From the NCBI GenBank assembly GCA_018813765.1, contig JAHJBC010000012.1, forward strand, positions 62,001-126,000: a stretch of DNA of 64,000 nucleotides, read 5' to 3'. Source of the DNA: Gammaproteobacteria bacterium. Lineage in GTDB: Bacteria; Pseudomonadota; Gammaproteobacteria; Burkholderiales; Gallionellaceae. Below are positions 46,645-54,502 of the stretch, piece by piece; positions within the stretch are counted from its first letter, which is position 1, and the number at the start of each line of letters is the position of its first letter. A program made the position numbers and the translations under genes. The notes under the pieces are model-generated. The model had not been told where the DNA came from, searched no databases, and was given only the letters and a program-made list of their open reading frames with translations.

Positions 46645-46857
46645 TTACCGTTTCCTGAGCGGGTCCAGCAAAGACGATAGCCCGTTATGGTCCATCTCCT
46701 GCATCAGCGCCAGCAGTATGCCGATCTCGCCGGGCGGGAAGCCTTTGCGGGCGAACCAGTTGAGGTAGTTGCCGGGCAGGTCGGCGATGAGGCGTCCCTT
46801 GTATTTGCCGTAGGGCATCTCGCGGGTGACCAGCAGTTGCAGGAGTTCGGGATTCAT
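46645..46857 (-). CDS. DUF3820 family protein
   Basis: A 70-residue protein of the DUF3820 family (annotated in places as quorum-sensing-regulated virulence factor, without firm proof). It has the family motif MPYGKYKGRLIADLPGNYLN followed by WFARKGFPPGEIG. The start is directly next to the cysB stop, so it is almost certainly co-transcribed with cysB. Its function is unknown. Confidence 0.8.
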   Translation of the reverse strand: MNPELLQLLVTREMPYGKYKGRLIADLPGNYLNWFARKGFPPGEIGILLALMQEMDHNGLSSLLDPLRKR

Positions 46858-47784
46858 TTATGCAGTCAGGTGCAAAGCCTTCGCCACCACCTCGCGCGTC
46901 AGGTGCGGCGCGAGCAGTTCGATGAAATGATAACCGAAGCCGCGCAGGTACTGGTTCTTGCGGATGGCGATGCGGGTGGTGCTGGGCTGGATCAAATGCC
47001 CGGCGTCGATCATGCGCAGGTGGCGGTCGCGATCCGGGATGAAGGCCATCTGCGCCACGATGCCGACGCCCATTCCCAATTCCACATAAGTCTTGATCAC
47101 GTCGGCGTCGATGGCGGTGAGCGCGATGTTGGGTTCGATACCGGCATCGTGGAATGCCTGGTTGATCTTGTTGCGGCCGGTGAAGGCGAAGTCGTAGGTG
47201 ATGATGGGATATTGCGCCAGCTTCTTCAGCGTCAGCTTCTTTTCCAATAGCAGCGGATGCTTGGGCGGCACGACCACGCAGTGATGCCATTCGTAGCAGG
47301 GCAGGGTGACCAGTTCGTCATACAAGGCCAGACTTTCGGTGGCGATACCGATATCCATTTCACCGCTCAACACCATCTCGGCGATCTGCGTCGGGCTGCC
47401 TTGGTGCAGACCCAGTTTTATATTGGGAAAAGCCTTGGTGAATTCCTTGACCACCTGCGGCAGCGCGTAGCGAGCCTGGGTGTGGGTGGTGGCGATGGAG
47501 AGGTTGCCGCTGTCCTGGGTGCGGAACTCCTGCCCGACATGTTTAAGGTTCTCGGTCTCGTGCAGCATGCGCTGCGCGATCTCCAGCACGGCCTTTCCCG
47601 GCTCGGTGATGGCGACGACGCGCTTGCCGTTGCGCACGAAGATGTCGATGCCCAGTTCCTCTTCCAGTAGTTTGATCTGTTTGCTCACGCCGGGCTGCGA
47701 GGTGTACAGCGCGTTGGCGGCGTCGGAGATGTTCAGGTTGCAGCGCACGATCTCGTTCAGATATCTCAATTGCTGCAGATTCAC
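46858..47784 (-). CDS. cysB: LysR-type regulator CysB
   Basis: A 308-residue LysR-family regulator of the CysB/Cbl type. It starts MNLQQLRYLNEIVRCNLNIS, with the winged-helix NISDAANALYTSQPGVSKQI near 18-37, and a sensor domain with TTHTQARYALPQVVKEF near 100 and the late conserved DADVIKTYVELGMGVGIVAQMA. CysB activates sulfate assimilation genes in response to O-acetylserine and sulfur starvation. The target tauE-cysI-cysH-cysD-cysN set starts divergently from the shared gap. An ATAAC-N5-GTTAT site lies 13 bases before its own start, so autoregulation is likely. Confidence 0.93.
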   Translation of the reverse strand: MNLQQLRYLNEIVRCNLNISDAANALYTSQPGVSKQIKLLEEELGIDIFVRNGKRVVAITEPGKAVLEIAQRMLHETENLKHVGQEFRTQDSGNLSIATTHTQARYALPQVVKEFTKAFPNIKLGLHQGSPTQIAEMVLSGEMDIGIATESLALYDELVTLPCYEWHHCVVVPPKHPLLLEKKLTLKKLAQYPIITYDFAFTGRNKINQAFHDAGIEPNIALTAIDADVIKTYVELGMGVGIVAQMAFIPDRDRHLRMIDAGHLIQPSTTRIAIRKNQYLRGFGYHFIELLAPHLTREVVAKALHLTA

Positions 47785-47796
47785 TATTCCCTCCTT

Positions 47797-47811
47797 ATAA
47801 CTATCGGTTAT
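47797..47811. promoter_or_regulatory. Candidate CysB-binding site
   Basis: ATAAC-TATCG-GTTAT is a perfect inverted repeat with the half-site sequence reported for CysB sites. It sits in the cysB-tauE divergent gap, next to the cysB start. Confidence 0.55.
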
Positions 47812-47885
47812 GTAGAAGTAACAATAAAGTATTTCTGAAAATAAAGATAGATTCCTAGAATGCGCCTCATTCGAGTGAGGTGAAT

Positions 47886-48668
47886 ATGGATTGGCTCTAC
47901 ACAGTTTCCGGTTTTCTGGTCGGTTTGATCGTCGGGGTGACCGGCGTCGGAGGCGGGTCGTTGATGACCCCGCTGCTGGTGCTGTTCTTCGGCGTCTCGC
48001 CCGCCACGGCGGTCGGCACCGATCTGCTGTATGCCTCCATCACCAAGTCGCTGGGCGGTTGGGTGCACAGCCGCAACGGCAGCGTGGACTGGAAGATCGT
48101 CGGTCTGCTGAGCCTGGGCAGCCTGCCCGCCGCGTTGCTGACCATCGCACTGTTCAAGTACCTCGGTCTCGACGAGAACTCCCTGAAGGGGCTGGTCACC
48201 GGCGTGCTGAGCGTCGCCCTGCTGCTGACCGCGACTGCGCTGTTGCTGAAAGACTGGATCAAAAAGATCGCGCAGCGCGAAGACGGCACGGTGTACGAAC
48301 TGCATCACCGCCATCTGGCGCCCGCAACCATCATTACCGGTGCCATCGTCGGCGTGCTGGTGACCATCTCTTCCATCGGCGCCGGGGTGTTGGGCACGGT
48401 GGCGCTGCTGTTCCTGTATCCGCGCCTGACTACGGTCAAGGTGGTGGGCACCGACATCGCCCACGCCGTGCCGCTCACCGCCATCGCCGGTCTTGGTCAT
48501 CTGGCGCTGGGTACGGTAGATCTGGTGCTGCTGGGTTCGTTGTTGCTGGGCTCCCTGCCGGGTATCTATGTCGGCAGCCACCTCTCCGCGAAAGTCCCGG
48601 AAAAAGTATTGCGTCCGATCCTGGCAGTGATGCTGCTGATCATCGGTACCAGACTGGTATTGCATTAA
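47886..48668 (+). CDS. Sulfite exporter TauE/SafE family protein
   Basis: A 260-residue inner-membrane protein with about eight helices and the TauE/SafE repeat: GLIVGVTGVGGGSLMTPLLV near 12-31 and its second-half counterpart GVLVTISSIGAGVLGTVALL near 157-176. The family moves sulfite, sulfoacetate or other organosulfur anions. It is the first gene of the sulfur cluster under the CysB-type site, so a sulfite or sulfate transport role fits. A GTG at 47880 is a possible earlier start; the ATG at 47886 has GAGGTGAA just before it. Confidence 0.88.
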   Translation: MDWLYTVSGFLVGLIVGVTGVGGGSLMTPLLVLFFGVSPATAVGTDLLYASITKSLGGWVHSRNGSVDWKIVGLLSLGSLPAALLTIALFKYLGLDENSLKGLVTGVLSVALLLTATALLLKDWIKKIAQREDGTVYELHHRHLAPATIITGAIVGVLVTISSIGAGVLGTVALLFLYPRLTTVKVVGTDIAHAVPLTAIAGLGHLALGTVDLVLLGSLLLGSLPGIYVGSHLSAKVPEKVLRPILAVMLLIIGTRLVLH

Positions 48669-48680
48669 CAAACAACTGGT

Positions 48681-48781
48681 CCACGAAAGACACGAAAGGC
48701 ACGAACAAAACCGAAACATTGGCTTCTCTGCTTGAGGAATGAGTGGACTCTTTTCGTGACTTTCGTGTTTTTCGTGGACAA
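48681..48781. repeat. Inverted repeat, family 3 (copy 1)
   Basis: CCACGAAAGACACGAAAGGC and its mirrored arm TTTCGTGTTTTTCGTGG (48757-48777) flank a 45-base centre. A second copy is at 51692-51816. It lies between tauE and cysI. Confidence 0.85.
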
Positions 48782-48809
48782 AAGATTCTCTGATTGAAAG
48801 GTATATGAA

Positions 48810-50903
48810 ATGAGCCTGAACAACCGCAACCTGTCCGACCTGGAAGAGATCGACCGCTTCGAGCAGGCGATCACCGGCTTCAACGCGGGCGAGATCGATC
48901 CGGACCGTTTCATGGCGATGCGCCTGCAACAAGGCGTGTACGGCCAGCGCCAGCCGGGTGTGAACATGCTGCGCATCAAGGTGCCCGGCGGACGCCTGAC
49001 GGCGGTGCAACTGGAGGTGATCGCCGATCTGGCCGAAGACTTCTCGCAGCACAAGATGGCGCACCTGACCACACGCCAGGACATACAGGTGCATTTCATT
49101 CCCCTTGCACAGGTTCCGGCGGCGTTGCGCCGACTGGCTGGCGTCGGGCTGACTTCGCGCGAGGCGTGCGGCAACAATGTGCGCAACATGACCGCCTGCC
49201 CGTTGGCGGGCGTGTGCCCGAAAGAGCATGTGGATGTGGGCCGGCATGTGGATGGTGCCACCGCGCACTTCCTGCGCAACCCGCTCAACCAGCAGTTGCC
49301 GCGCAAGTTCAAGATCTCGTTCTCCGGCTGCGAGGCGGATTGCGCGCAGTCGCTGCTGCACGATCTCGGCGTGATCGCGACAATCAAGGACGGCCAGCCG
49401 GGATTCCGGATCAGGGCGGGTGGCGGACTGGGACACAAACCGCGCGAAGCTATCGTGGTGGAGGAATTCATTCCCGAGCACGAATTGCTGTTTGCGATGG
49501 AAGCGCTGCTGACTTTGCACAACAAGTATTCGGACCGCACCAAGCGGGCCAAGTCGCGCATCAAGTTCCTGGTCGAGCGTTTCGGCGCGGAAGGTTTTGT
49601 GGAGAAGTATCGCGAGGAATTCGGGCGCACCAAACAGGCGCTGGCCAACAAGCCTTACCCGCAGGGCGAGTGGAGTCTCCCTCACCCTCAATCCCTCTCC
49701 CAGAGGGAGAGGGAAGCAAAGCCCTTCTCCCTCTGGGAGAAGGGTTGGGATGAGGGAGCACCCGGTCAAGGCGCGCCGCGCAAGCTTTTCGTACAGAAGC
49801 AGGCAGGGTTATATGTGTTCCCCATCGCGCTGTCCATCGGCGACGTGACGGCGGTGCAACTGCGCGGGCTGGCGAACGTGTTGCAGGAATTGGGACTGGA
49901 CGAGGTGCATACCACGCAGGACCAGAATCTCGCGGTCCTCAATGTGCCGCAAAAAATGGTGGCGGCATTGCGTGCGGGCATCGCGGTGCACGGCCTGCAA
50001 GAGCCGGTGACGGGCGACAACGTGGTGGCTTGCCCAGGTTCTTCCACCTGCCGCCTGGGGCTGACCTCCAGCACGGTGCTGGGGCCGCTGCTGTCCGGAG
50101 GCCGCGCCGACCTGAACATCCGCGTGTCGGGCTGCCACAACGGTTGCGCGCAACCGGAGACCGGCGACATCGGCATCTACGGCGAGGCCAAGCGTTTGCA
50201 CGGCAAGCTGGTGCCGCATTACCAGATGTATTTCGGCGGGAAGGGTGCGGCTGGCGGTGCGCTGGCGCTGAAAGGGCCGTCGCTGCCGGCGGCACGGATC
50301 AGGGAAGCCATCGCCCGCGTGCAGCAGGCACATCTGGCGAGTGGTGACGAGAGCTTCTTCGTCTGGGCACGCAAGCAGGAACCGGATTTCTTCAAGGCAC
50401 TGCTGGCCGATCTGGCGGAAGTGTCGGCGAATGAATTGCAGTCAGTGATGCACGACTTCGGCGACAAGACCGACTTCCGCGTGGTGAACCTGGGCGGCGG
50501 CGAATGCGCGGGCGCATCGCAGGTGCTGATCGGCGCGAACTTCTTCGAGGCGGCGCACGAGCGCGAGTATCGCAATGCGCTGGTGTTCCAGCGCAAGTAC
50601 GTGGAAGCGGCGCAGTGCAACGAGTCGATCCTGCGTCTGCTCGGCTCCGGCGTGGCGCAGTTGCTGGGCGGCAAGCGCCAGGACGACCTCAAGGTGCTGG
50701 CGCTGGAGCTCAACCTGCTGGCGCCGGAAGAGATCGCCGCCGAGTTCGCCCATGCGGCAGTGGATGCGGCAGCGCATGAAGAAGTGGATGTGGAAGCAGT
50801 GGCAGCAGCAAGCGCAAGAGTGGATGCGTGGACAGTGAAGGTGGCGGAGTTTGCCACCGCAAAAGACGGACAACTTGACCTGAAGGAGGCATTGCCAAAA
50901 TGA
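48810..50903 (+). CDS. cysI: Sulfite reductase haemoprotein with in-frame repeat
   Basis: A 697-residue sirohaem/4Fe-4S reductase made of two ferredoxin-like/nitrite-sulfite-reductase repeats. First half: LTTRQDIQVHFIPL near 85, NNVRNMTACPLAGVCP near 120, FSGCEADCAQSL near 165. Second half: HTTQDQNLAVLNVP, ACPGSSTCRLG near 402-412 and SGCHNGCAQPETGDIG near 434, whose four cysteines hold the cluster and sirohaem. It reduces sulfite to sulfide. Residues about 291-322 (PHPQSLSQREREAKPFSLWE and on) are encoded by a palindromic repeat between the two halves. A C-terminal extension of about 90 residues is alanine/valine-rich and acidic. No CysJ is nearby; the electron donor is likely ferredoxin or another partner. 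Coupled to cysH (ATGA). Confidence 0.93.
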   Translation: MSLNNRNLSDLEEIDRFEQAITGFNAGEIDPDRFMAMRLQQGVYGQRQPGVNMLRIKVPGGRLTAVQLEVIADLAEDFSQHKMAHLTTRQDIQVHFIPLAQVPAALRRLAGVGLTSREACGNNVRNMTACPLAGVCPKEHVDVGRHVDGATAHFLRNPLNQQLPRKFKISFSGCEADCAQSLLHDLGVIATIKDGQPGFRIRAGGGLGHKPREAIVVEEFIPEHELLFAMEALLTLHNKYSDRTKRAKSRIKFLVERFGAEGFVEKYREEFGRTKQALANKPYPQGEWSLPHPQSLSQREREAKPFSLWEKGWDEGAPGQGAPRKLFVQKQAGLYVFPIALSIGDVTAVQLRGLANVLQELGLDEVHTTQDQNLAVLNVPQKMVAALRAGIAVHGLQEPVTGDNVVACPGSSTCRLGLTSSTVLGPLLSGGRADLNIRVSGCHNGCAQPETGDIGIYGEAKRLHGKLVPHYQMYFGGKGAAGGALALKGPSLPAARIREAIARVQQAHLASGDESFFVWARKQEPDFFKALLADLAEVSANELQSVMHDFGDKTDFRVVNLGGGECAGASQVLIGANFFEAAHEREYRNALVFQRKYVEAAQCNESILRLLGSGVAQLLGGKRQDDLKVLALELNLLAPEEIAAEFAHAAVDAAAHEEVDVEAVAAASARVDAWTVKVAEFATAKDGQLDLKEALPK
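49677..49758. repeat. Palindromic repeat inserted in frame in cysI
   Basis: Left arm contains CCTCAATCCCTCTCCCAGAG, right arm the mirrored CTCTGGGAGAAGGGTTGGGA. It keeps the frame and falls in the linker between the two halves of the enzyme. Confidence 0.88.
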
Positions 50904-51661
50904 ATACAGAACTGAACCAGAAGATCACCGCCACCATCGCGGTTTTGCAGGAAGCATCGCGGATATATTCCCCCGTGGTGTTCGCCAACAGCCTGGGCGC
51001 GGAAGACATGGTGCTGACCGACCTGATCGCCAAATTTCAGCCGGACATCGAGATGTTCAGCCTCGACACCGGCCGTCTGCCGAAAGAGACCTACGACCTG
51101 ATCCAGGAAGTGAGCGAACAGTACACCATCCCGCTCAAGGTCTACTTCCCCGACAGCAAACTGACTGAAGAGTATGTCAGCAAGAACGGTATCAACGGTT
51201 TCTACGACAGCGTCGAGAGCCGCAAGGCTTGCTGCTTCGTGCGCAAAGTGGAACCGCTGCGCCGTGCCCTCAAAGGTAAGGGCGCATGGATCACCGGCAT
51301 GCGGCGCGACCAGGCAGTCACGCGCGGCACGCTGGAGGTGTCGGCGTTCGACAACGACAACGGCCTGCAGAAACTCAACCCGCTGCTGGACTGGTCGAAC
51401 AACGACGTGTGGGCGTACATCCGCAAGTACGACGTGCCCTACAACAAACTGCACGACCAGTTCTACCCCAGCCTGGGTTGCGCCCCTTGCACCCGCTCCA
51501 TCTCGCCGGGCGAGGATATTCGCGCCGGTCGCTGGTGGTGGGAGAGTCCCGAGAGCAAGGAGTGCGGATTGCATGCGAGCAATACTTCGCTCAAGGCGAG
51601 CCGGGAGCGCATCAACGAGATCGCGGCGCAGGCTAAACAGGAAGTAAAGCAGCCCGCTTGA
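50900..51661 (+). CDS. cysH: Adenylyl-sulfate (APS) reductase, assimilatory
   Basis: A 253-residue thioredoxin-dependent reductase that turns APS into sulfite and AMP. Besides the PP-loop region (VVFANSLGAEDMVLTDLI near 24-41, IEMFSLDTGRLPKETYDLI) it has the paired cysteines RKACCFVRKVEPL near 109 and GCAPCTRSI near 194, which hold a 4Fe-4S cluster and mark the APS type rather than the PAPS type of enterobacteria, and the C-terminal SKECGLH catalytic cysteine. It therefore skips a CysC kinase step, and none is seen here. Overlaps cysI by four bases. Confidence 0.95.
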   Translation: MNTELNQKITATIAVLQEASRIYSPVVFANSLGAEDMVLTDLIAKFQPDIEMFSLDTGRLPKETYDLIQEVSEQYTIPLKVYFPDSKLTEEYVSKNGINGFYDSVESRKACCFVRKVEPLRRALKGKGAWITGMRRDQAVTRGTLEVSAFDNDNGLQKLNPLLDWSNNDVWAYIRKYDVPYNKLHDQFYPSLGCAPCTRSISPGEDIRAGRWWWESPESKECGLHASNTSLKASRERINEIAAQAKQEVKQPA

Positions 51662-51691
51662 ATTGACGCGGAATAACAGAAAGAAAACCCA

Positions 51692-51816
51692 TGTCCACGA
51701 AAAACACGAAAGACACGAACAAGGCAACAAGAGAAATTTCCATGTGACACATGGATGTGACATTAACTCTCAGGATGTTGTGTATTTGTTCGTGCTTTTC
51801 GTGTTTTTCGTGGACA
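51692..51816. repeat. Inverted repeat, family 3 (copy 2)
   Basis: TGTCCACGAAAAACACGAAA (from 51692) is mirrored by TTTCGTGTTTTTCGTGGACA ending at 51816, around about 65 bases. Same arms as at 48681-48781. Confidence 0.88.
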
Positions 51817-51843
51817 GATAGTTTTTGAATTTTGATTGAGCAT

Positions 51844-51920
51844 GTAGGGTGCAATAAGCGAAGCGCATTGCACCAATCGATTTAAATCCGGCGCAATGCC
51901 CGTTGGTTATTGCGCCCTAC
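51844..51920. repeat. Intergenic inverted repeat, family 2 (copy 2)
   Basis: GTAGGGTGCAATAA on the left pairs with TTATTGCGCCCTAC on the right. The right 32 bases (51889-51920) equal 2111-2142 exactly. It ends 18 bases before cysD. Confidence 0.85.
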
Positions 51921-51938
51921 ATTATTTTGAGGATGATC

Positions 51939-52865
51939 ATGAAACTGGTTGAGGACAATTTGCGCAAGCACACATTCACCCACCTGGACGCGCTGGAGAG
52001 CGAATCCATCCACATCATGCGCGAGGTGGCGGCGGAGTGCAGGAATCCCGCGCTGTTGTTCTCCGGCGGCAAGGATTCCATCGTGATGCTGCGCTTGGCG
52101 GAGAAGGCGTTCCGTCCGGCGAAGTTTCCCTTCCCGCTGGTGCACATCGACACCGAGCACAACTTTCCCGAGGTGATCGAGTGCCGCGACAAGCTGGCTG
52201 CCGATCTGGGTGAGCGGCTCATCGTGCGTTCGCTGGAAGATTCGATCAAACGCGGCAGCATCGTCATCAAGGACGAGAGCAAACCGCGCAACCCGTTCCA
52301 GTCGGTGACGCTGCTGGAGACCATCGCCGAGTTTGGTTTCGATGCCTGCCTGGGAGGTGCACGGCGTGATGAGGAAAAGGCGCGCGCCAAGGAACGCATC
52401 TTCTCCTTCCGCGACGAGTTCGGCCAATGGGACCCGAAGAACCAGCGCCCGGAGTTGTGGGACACCTACAACACCCGCGTGCATGCGGGCGAGAACATTC
52501 GCGTGTTCCCGATCAGCAACTGGACCGAGATGGATATCTGGGAATACATAGGCCGCGAGAAGCTGCACATTCCGAATATCTACTTTGCGCATGAGCGCGA
52601 AGTCATCCGTCGCAACGGCAACGTGATTCCGATGTCGCATCTGGTGCAGCCGAAGCCGGGCGAGAAGGTGGAGATCGCCACCGTGCGCTTCCGCACCGTG
52701 GGCGACATGACTTGTACCGCGCCGGTGGAATCTAACGCGCGCACGGTAGAAGAGATCATCGAAGAGACCGCGACCACGCGCATCACCGAACGCGGCGCGA
52801 CACGCATGGACGACCAGACTTCGGATGCGTCGATGGAGTTGCGCAAGAAAGAAGGCTACTTCTAG
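51939..52865 (+). CDS. cysD: Sulfate adenylyltransferase subunit 2
   Basis: A 308-residue PP-loop protein that makes APS from sulfate and ATP with CysN. The PP loop is NPALLFSGGKDSIVMLRLAE near 37-56, followed by FPLVHIDTEHNFPEVIE, CLGGARRDEEKARAKERIFS near 140-160 and the late VGDMTCTAPVES. The ATG at 51939 has GAGG six bases before it; an ATG two codons earlier is too close to the ribosome site. It lies between two intergenic repeats, which may split or modulate the cys transcript. Confidence 0.95.
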   Translation: MKLVEDNLRKHTFTHLDALESESIHIMREVAAECRNPALLFSGGKDSIVMLRLAEKAFRPAKFPFPLVHIDTEHNFPEVIECRDKLAADLGERLIVRSLEDSIKRGSIVIKDESKPRNPFQSVTLLETIAEFGFDACLGGARRDEEKARAKERIFSFRDEFGQWDPKNQRPELWDTYNTRVHAGENIRVFPISNWTEMDIWEYIGREKLHIPNIYFAHEREVIRRNGNVIPMSHLVQPKPGEKVEIATVRFRTVGDMTCTAPVESNARTVEEIIEETATTRITERGATRMDDQTSDASMELRKKEGYF

Positions 52866-52868
52866 GCC

Positions 52869-52981
52869 GTCATCCCGGCGTAGGCCGGGATCCAGTCAGA
52901 ATACAAATCCCCGCAACGCGGGACAACGCCAAAAGGCATGTTGAATAAAACCGCTGGATTCCGGCCTTCGCCGGAATGACG
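52869..52981. repeat. Interspersed inverted repeat, family 1 (copy 2)
   Basis: Arms 52869-52896 and 52954-52981 (CGTCATCCCGGCG and CGCCGGAATGACG types) as at 926-1041. It lies between cysD and cysN, 28 bases before the cysN start. Confidence 0.88.
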
Positions 52982-53008
52982 GGGGCGGAAAAATTTGAGG
53001 ATTTAATT

Positions 53009-54361
53009 ATGAGCAATACGACACAACTACTCCGCTTCATCACCGCCGGTTCCGTCGACGACGGCAAAAGCACCCTCATCGGCCGCCTGCTGCACGATTC
53101 GAAATCCATCTTCGAAGACCAGTTCTCGGCCATCTCAAAAACCAGCGAGAAGCGCGGCATGGCGGCGGTCGATCTGTCGCTGCTCACCGACGGTCTGCAA
53201 GCCGAGCGCGAACAGGGCATCACCATCGACGTGGCCTATCGCTACTTCGCCACGCCGAAACGCAAGTTCATCATCGGCGATACGCCGGGGCATGAGCAGT
53301 ACACGCGCAACATGGTAACGGCTGCCTCTACTGCAAATCTGGTGGTGATCCTGATCGACGCGCGCAAGGGCGTGCTGACGCAGACGCGCCGCCATAGTTT
53401 TCTGGCCAGTCTGGTCGGGGTGCCGCATGTGGTGCTGGCGGTGAACAAGATGGATATGGTCGATTACTCGCAGGAGCGTTTCGACGAGATCGTGGCCAAG
53501 TACAAGGTCTTCGCGGCGCAACTTGGTTTGCACGACGTACATTGCATCCCGCTTTCCGCGCTGAACGGCGACATGGTGGTGGACAGGGGCGACAAGCTCG
53601 ACTGGTACAAAGGCCCGGCACTGCTGGAACTGCTGGAGAAGGTGGAGATCGACCACGACGTAAACACCAGCGACTTCCGCTTCCCGGTGCAGTGGGTATG
53701 CCGCCCGCAGACCGACGAGCATCATGACTTCAGAGGCTTTGCCGGGCGCATCGAAGCGGGCGAAGTATCGGTGGGGGACGAGATCACCATCCTGCCGTCC
53801 GCCCGCACGACCAGGGTCAAAGAGATATCCACCTACGACGGCAAGTTGCAGACCGCATTCGCGCCACAATCGGTGACGCTCACGCTGGAAGATGAGATCG
53901 ACGTATCGCGTGGCGACATGTTCGTCAGTGCGGACGGCACGACACGGTGCGCGAACGCGGCGGGTGCGGGAGTGCCGTCCGACGGCCCCCTCCCGCAAAC
54001 GGCTGGCTCCGCCAGTAACGTGTCGGGGGCCGGCACGCATTTTCCAAAAGTGAGGAAGGAGTTTGAGGCCACCCTGTGCTGGCTGTCCGAGTCCCCGCTG
54101 GACAAGAACCGCAAGTACCTGGTCAAACATACCACGCGCACGGCGAAGGCGCTGTTCTCGCGCCTCGACTACCGGGTGGACGTAAACACGCTGGAGCGGC
54201 ACAGTGCGGACAAGCTGCATATGAACGACATTGCACGCGTCGCGATCAAGACCCAACAGCCGCTGGTGTTCGACAGCTACGAGATCGACCGTGCCACCGG
54301 CAGCTTCATCGTCATCGACGAGGCGAGCAACAACACCGTGGCGGCGGGCATGATCGCCTGA
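53009..54361 (+). CDS. cysN: Sulfate adenylyltransferase subunit 1 with in-frame palindromic insert
   Basis: A 450-residue EF-Tu-like GTPase that drives APS synthesis with CysD. G-domain motifs: [20 protein letters not shown] near 12-31, [15 protein letters not shown] (switch I region), [11 protein letters not shown] near 93, NKMDMVD near 147. Domains II and III follow. There is no fused CysC kinase, which agrees with the APS-type CysH. Residues about 310-345 carry the third copy of the palindromic element of glk and the ABC exporter, between [12 protein letters not shown] and [15 protein letters not shown] in domain II/III. All GTPase motifs are intact. Confidence 0.94.
   Translation: MSNTTQLLRFITAGSVDDGKSTLIGRLLHDSKSIFEDQFSAISKTSEKRGMAAVDLSLLTDGLQAEREQGITIDVAYRYFATPKRKFIIGDTPGHEQYTRNMVTAASTANLVVILIDARKGVLTQTRRHSFLASLVGVPHVVLAVNKMDMVDYSQERFDEIVAKYKVFAAQLGLHDVHCIPLSALNGDMVVDRGDKLDWYKGPALLELLEKVEIDHDVNTSDFRFPVQWVCRPQTDEHHDFRGFAGRIEAGEVSVGDEITILPSARTTRVKEISTYDGKLQTAFAPQSVTLTLEDEIDVSRGDMFVSADGTTRCANAAGAGVPSDGPLPQTAGSASNVSGAGTHFPKVRKEFEATLCWLSESPLDKNRKYLVKHTTRTAKALFSRLDYRVDVNTLERHSADKLHMNDIARVAIKTQQPLVFDSYEIDRATGSFIVIDEASNNTVAAGMIA
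53931..54025. repeat. Protein-coding palindromic element, copy 3 (in cysN)
   Basis: Core 53963-54025 (63 bp, same frame as copies 1 and 2). Its outer stem is different in sequence but perfect: CGGACGGCAC (53931-53940) with GTGCCGTCCG (53972-53981). Inner hairpin CTGGC-TCC-GCCAG. Confidence 0.9.
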
Positions 54362-54502
54362 TCCATCCAGGCGGGCTTCCTGCCATGAAATGCGCCAGCC
54401 CCCCCGGCTGGCGCATTGTCACGCCCCGCAGATTCCATGTATCCTGCCAAGCATATAAAGAGCCAGTGCCGTCCGGCATAAGGCCGTCCGCCCGGGGGGA
54501 AC

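Noticed and set aside
47808-49769. 653-codon minus-strand frame across tauE and cysI
   Set aside because: It is antisense to two well-supported genes, histidine/glutamine-rich in the way of shadow frames, and crosses an intergenic repeat.
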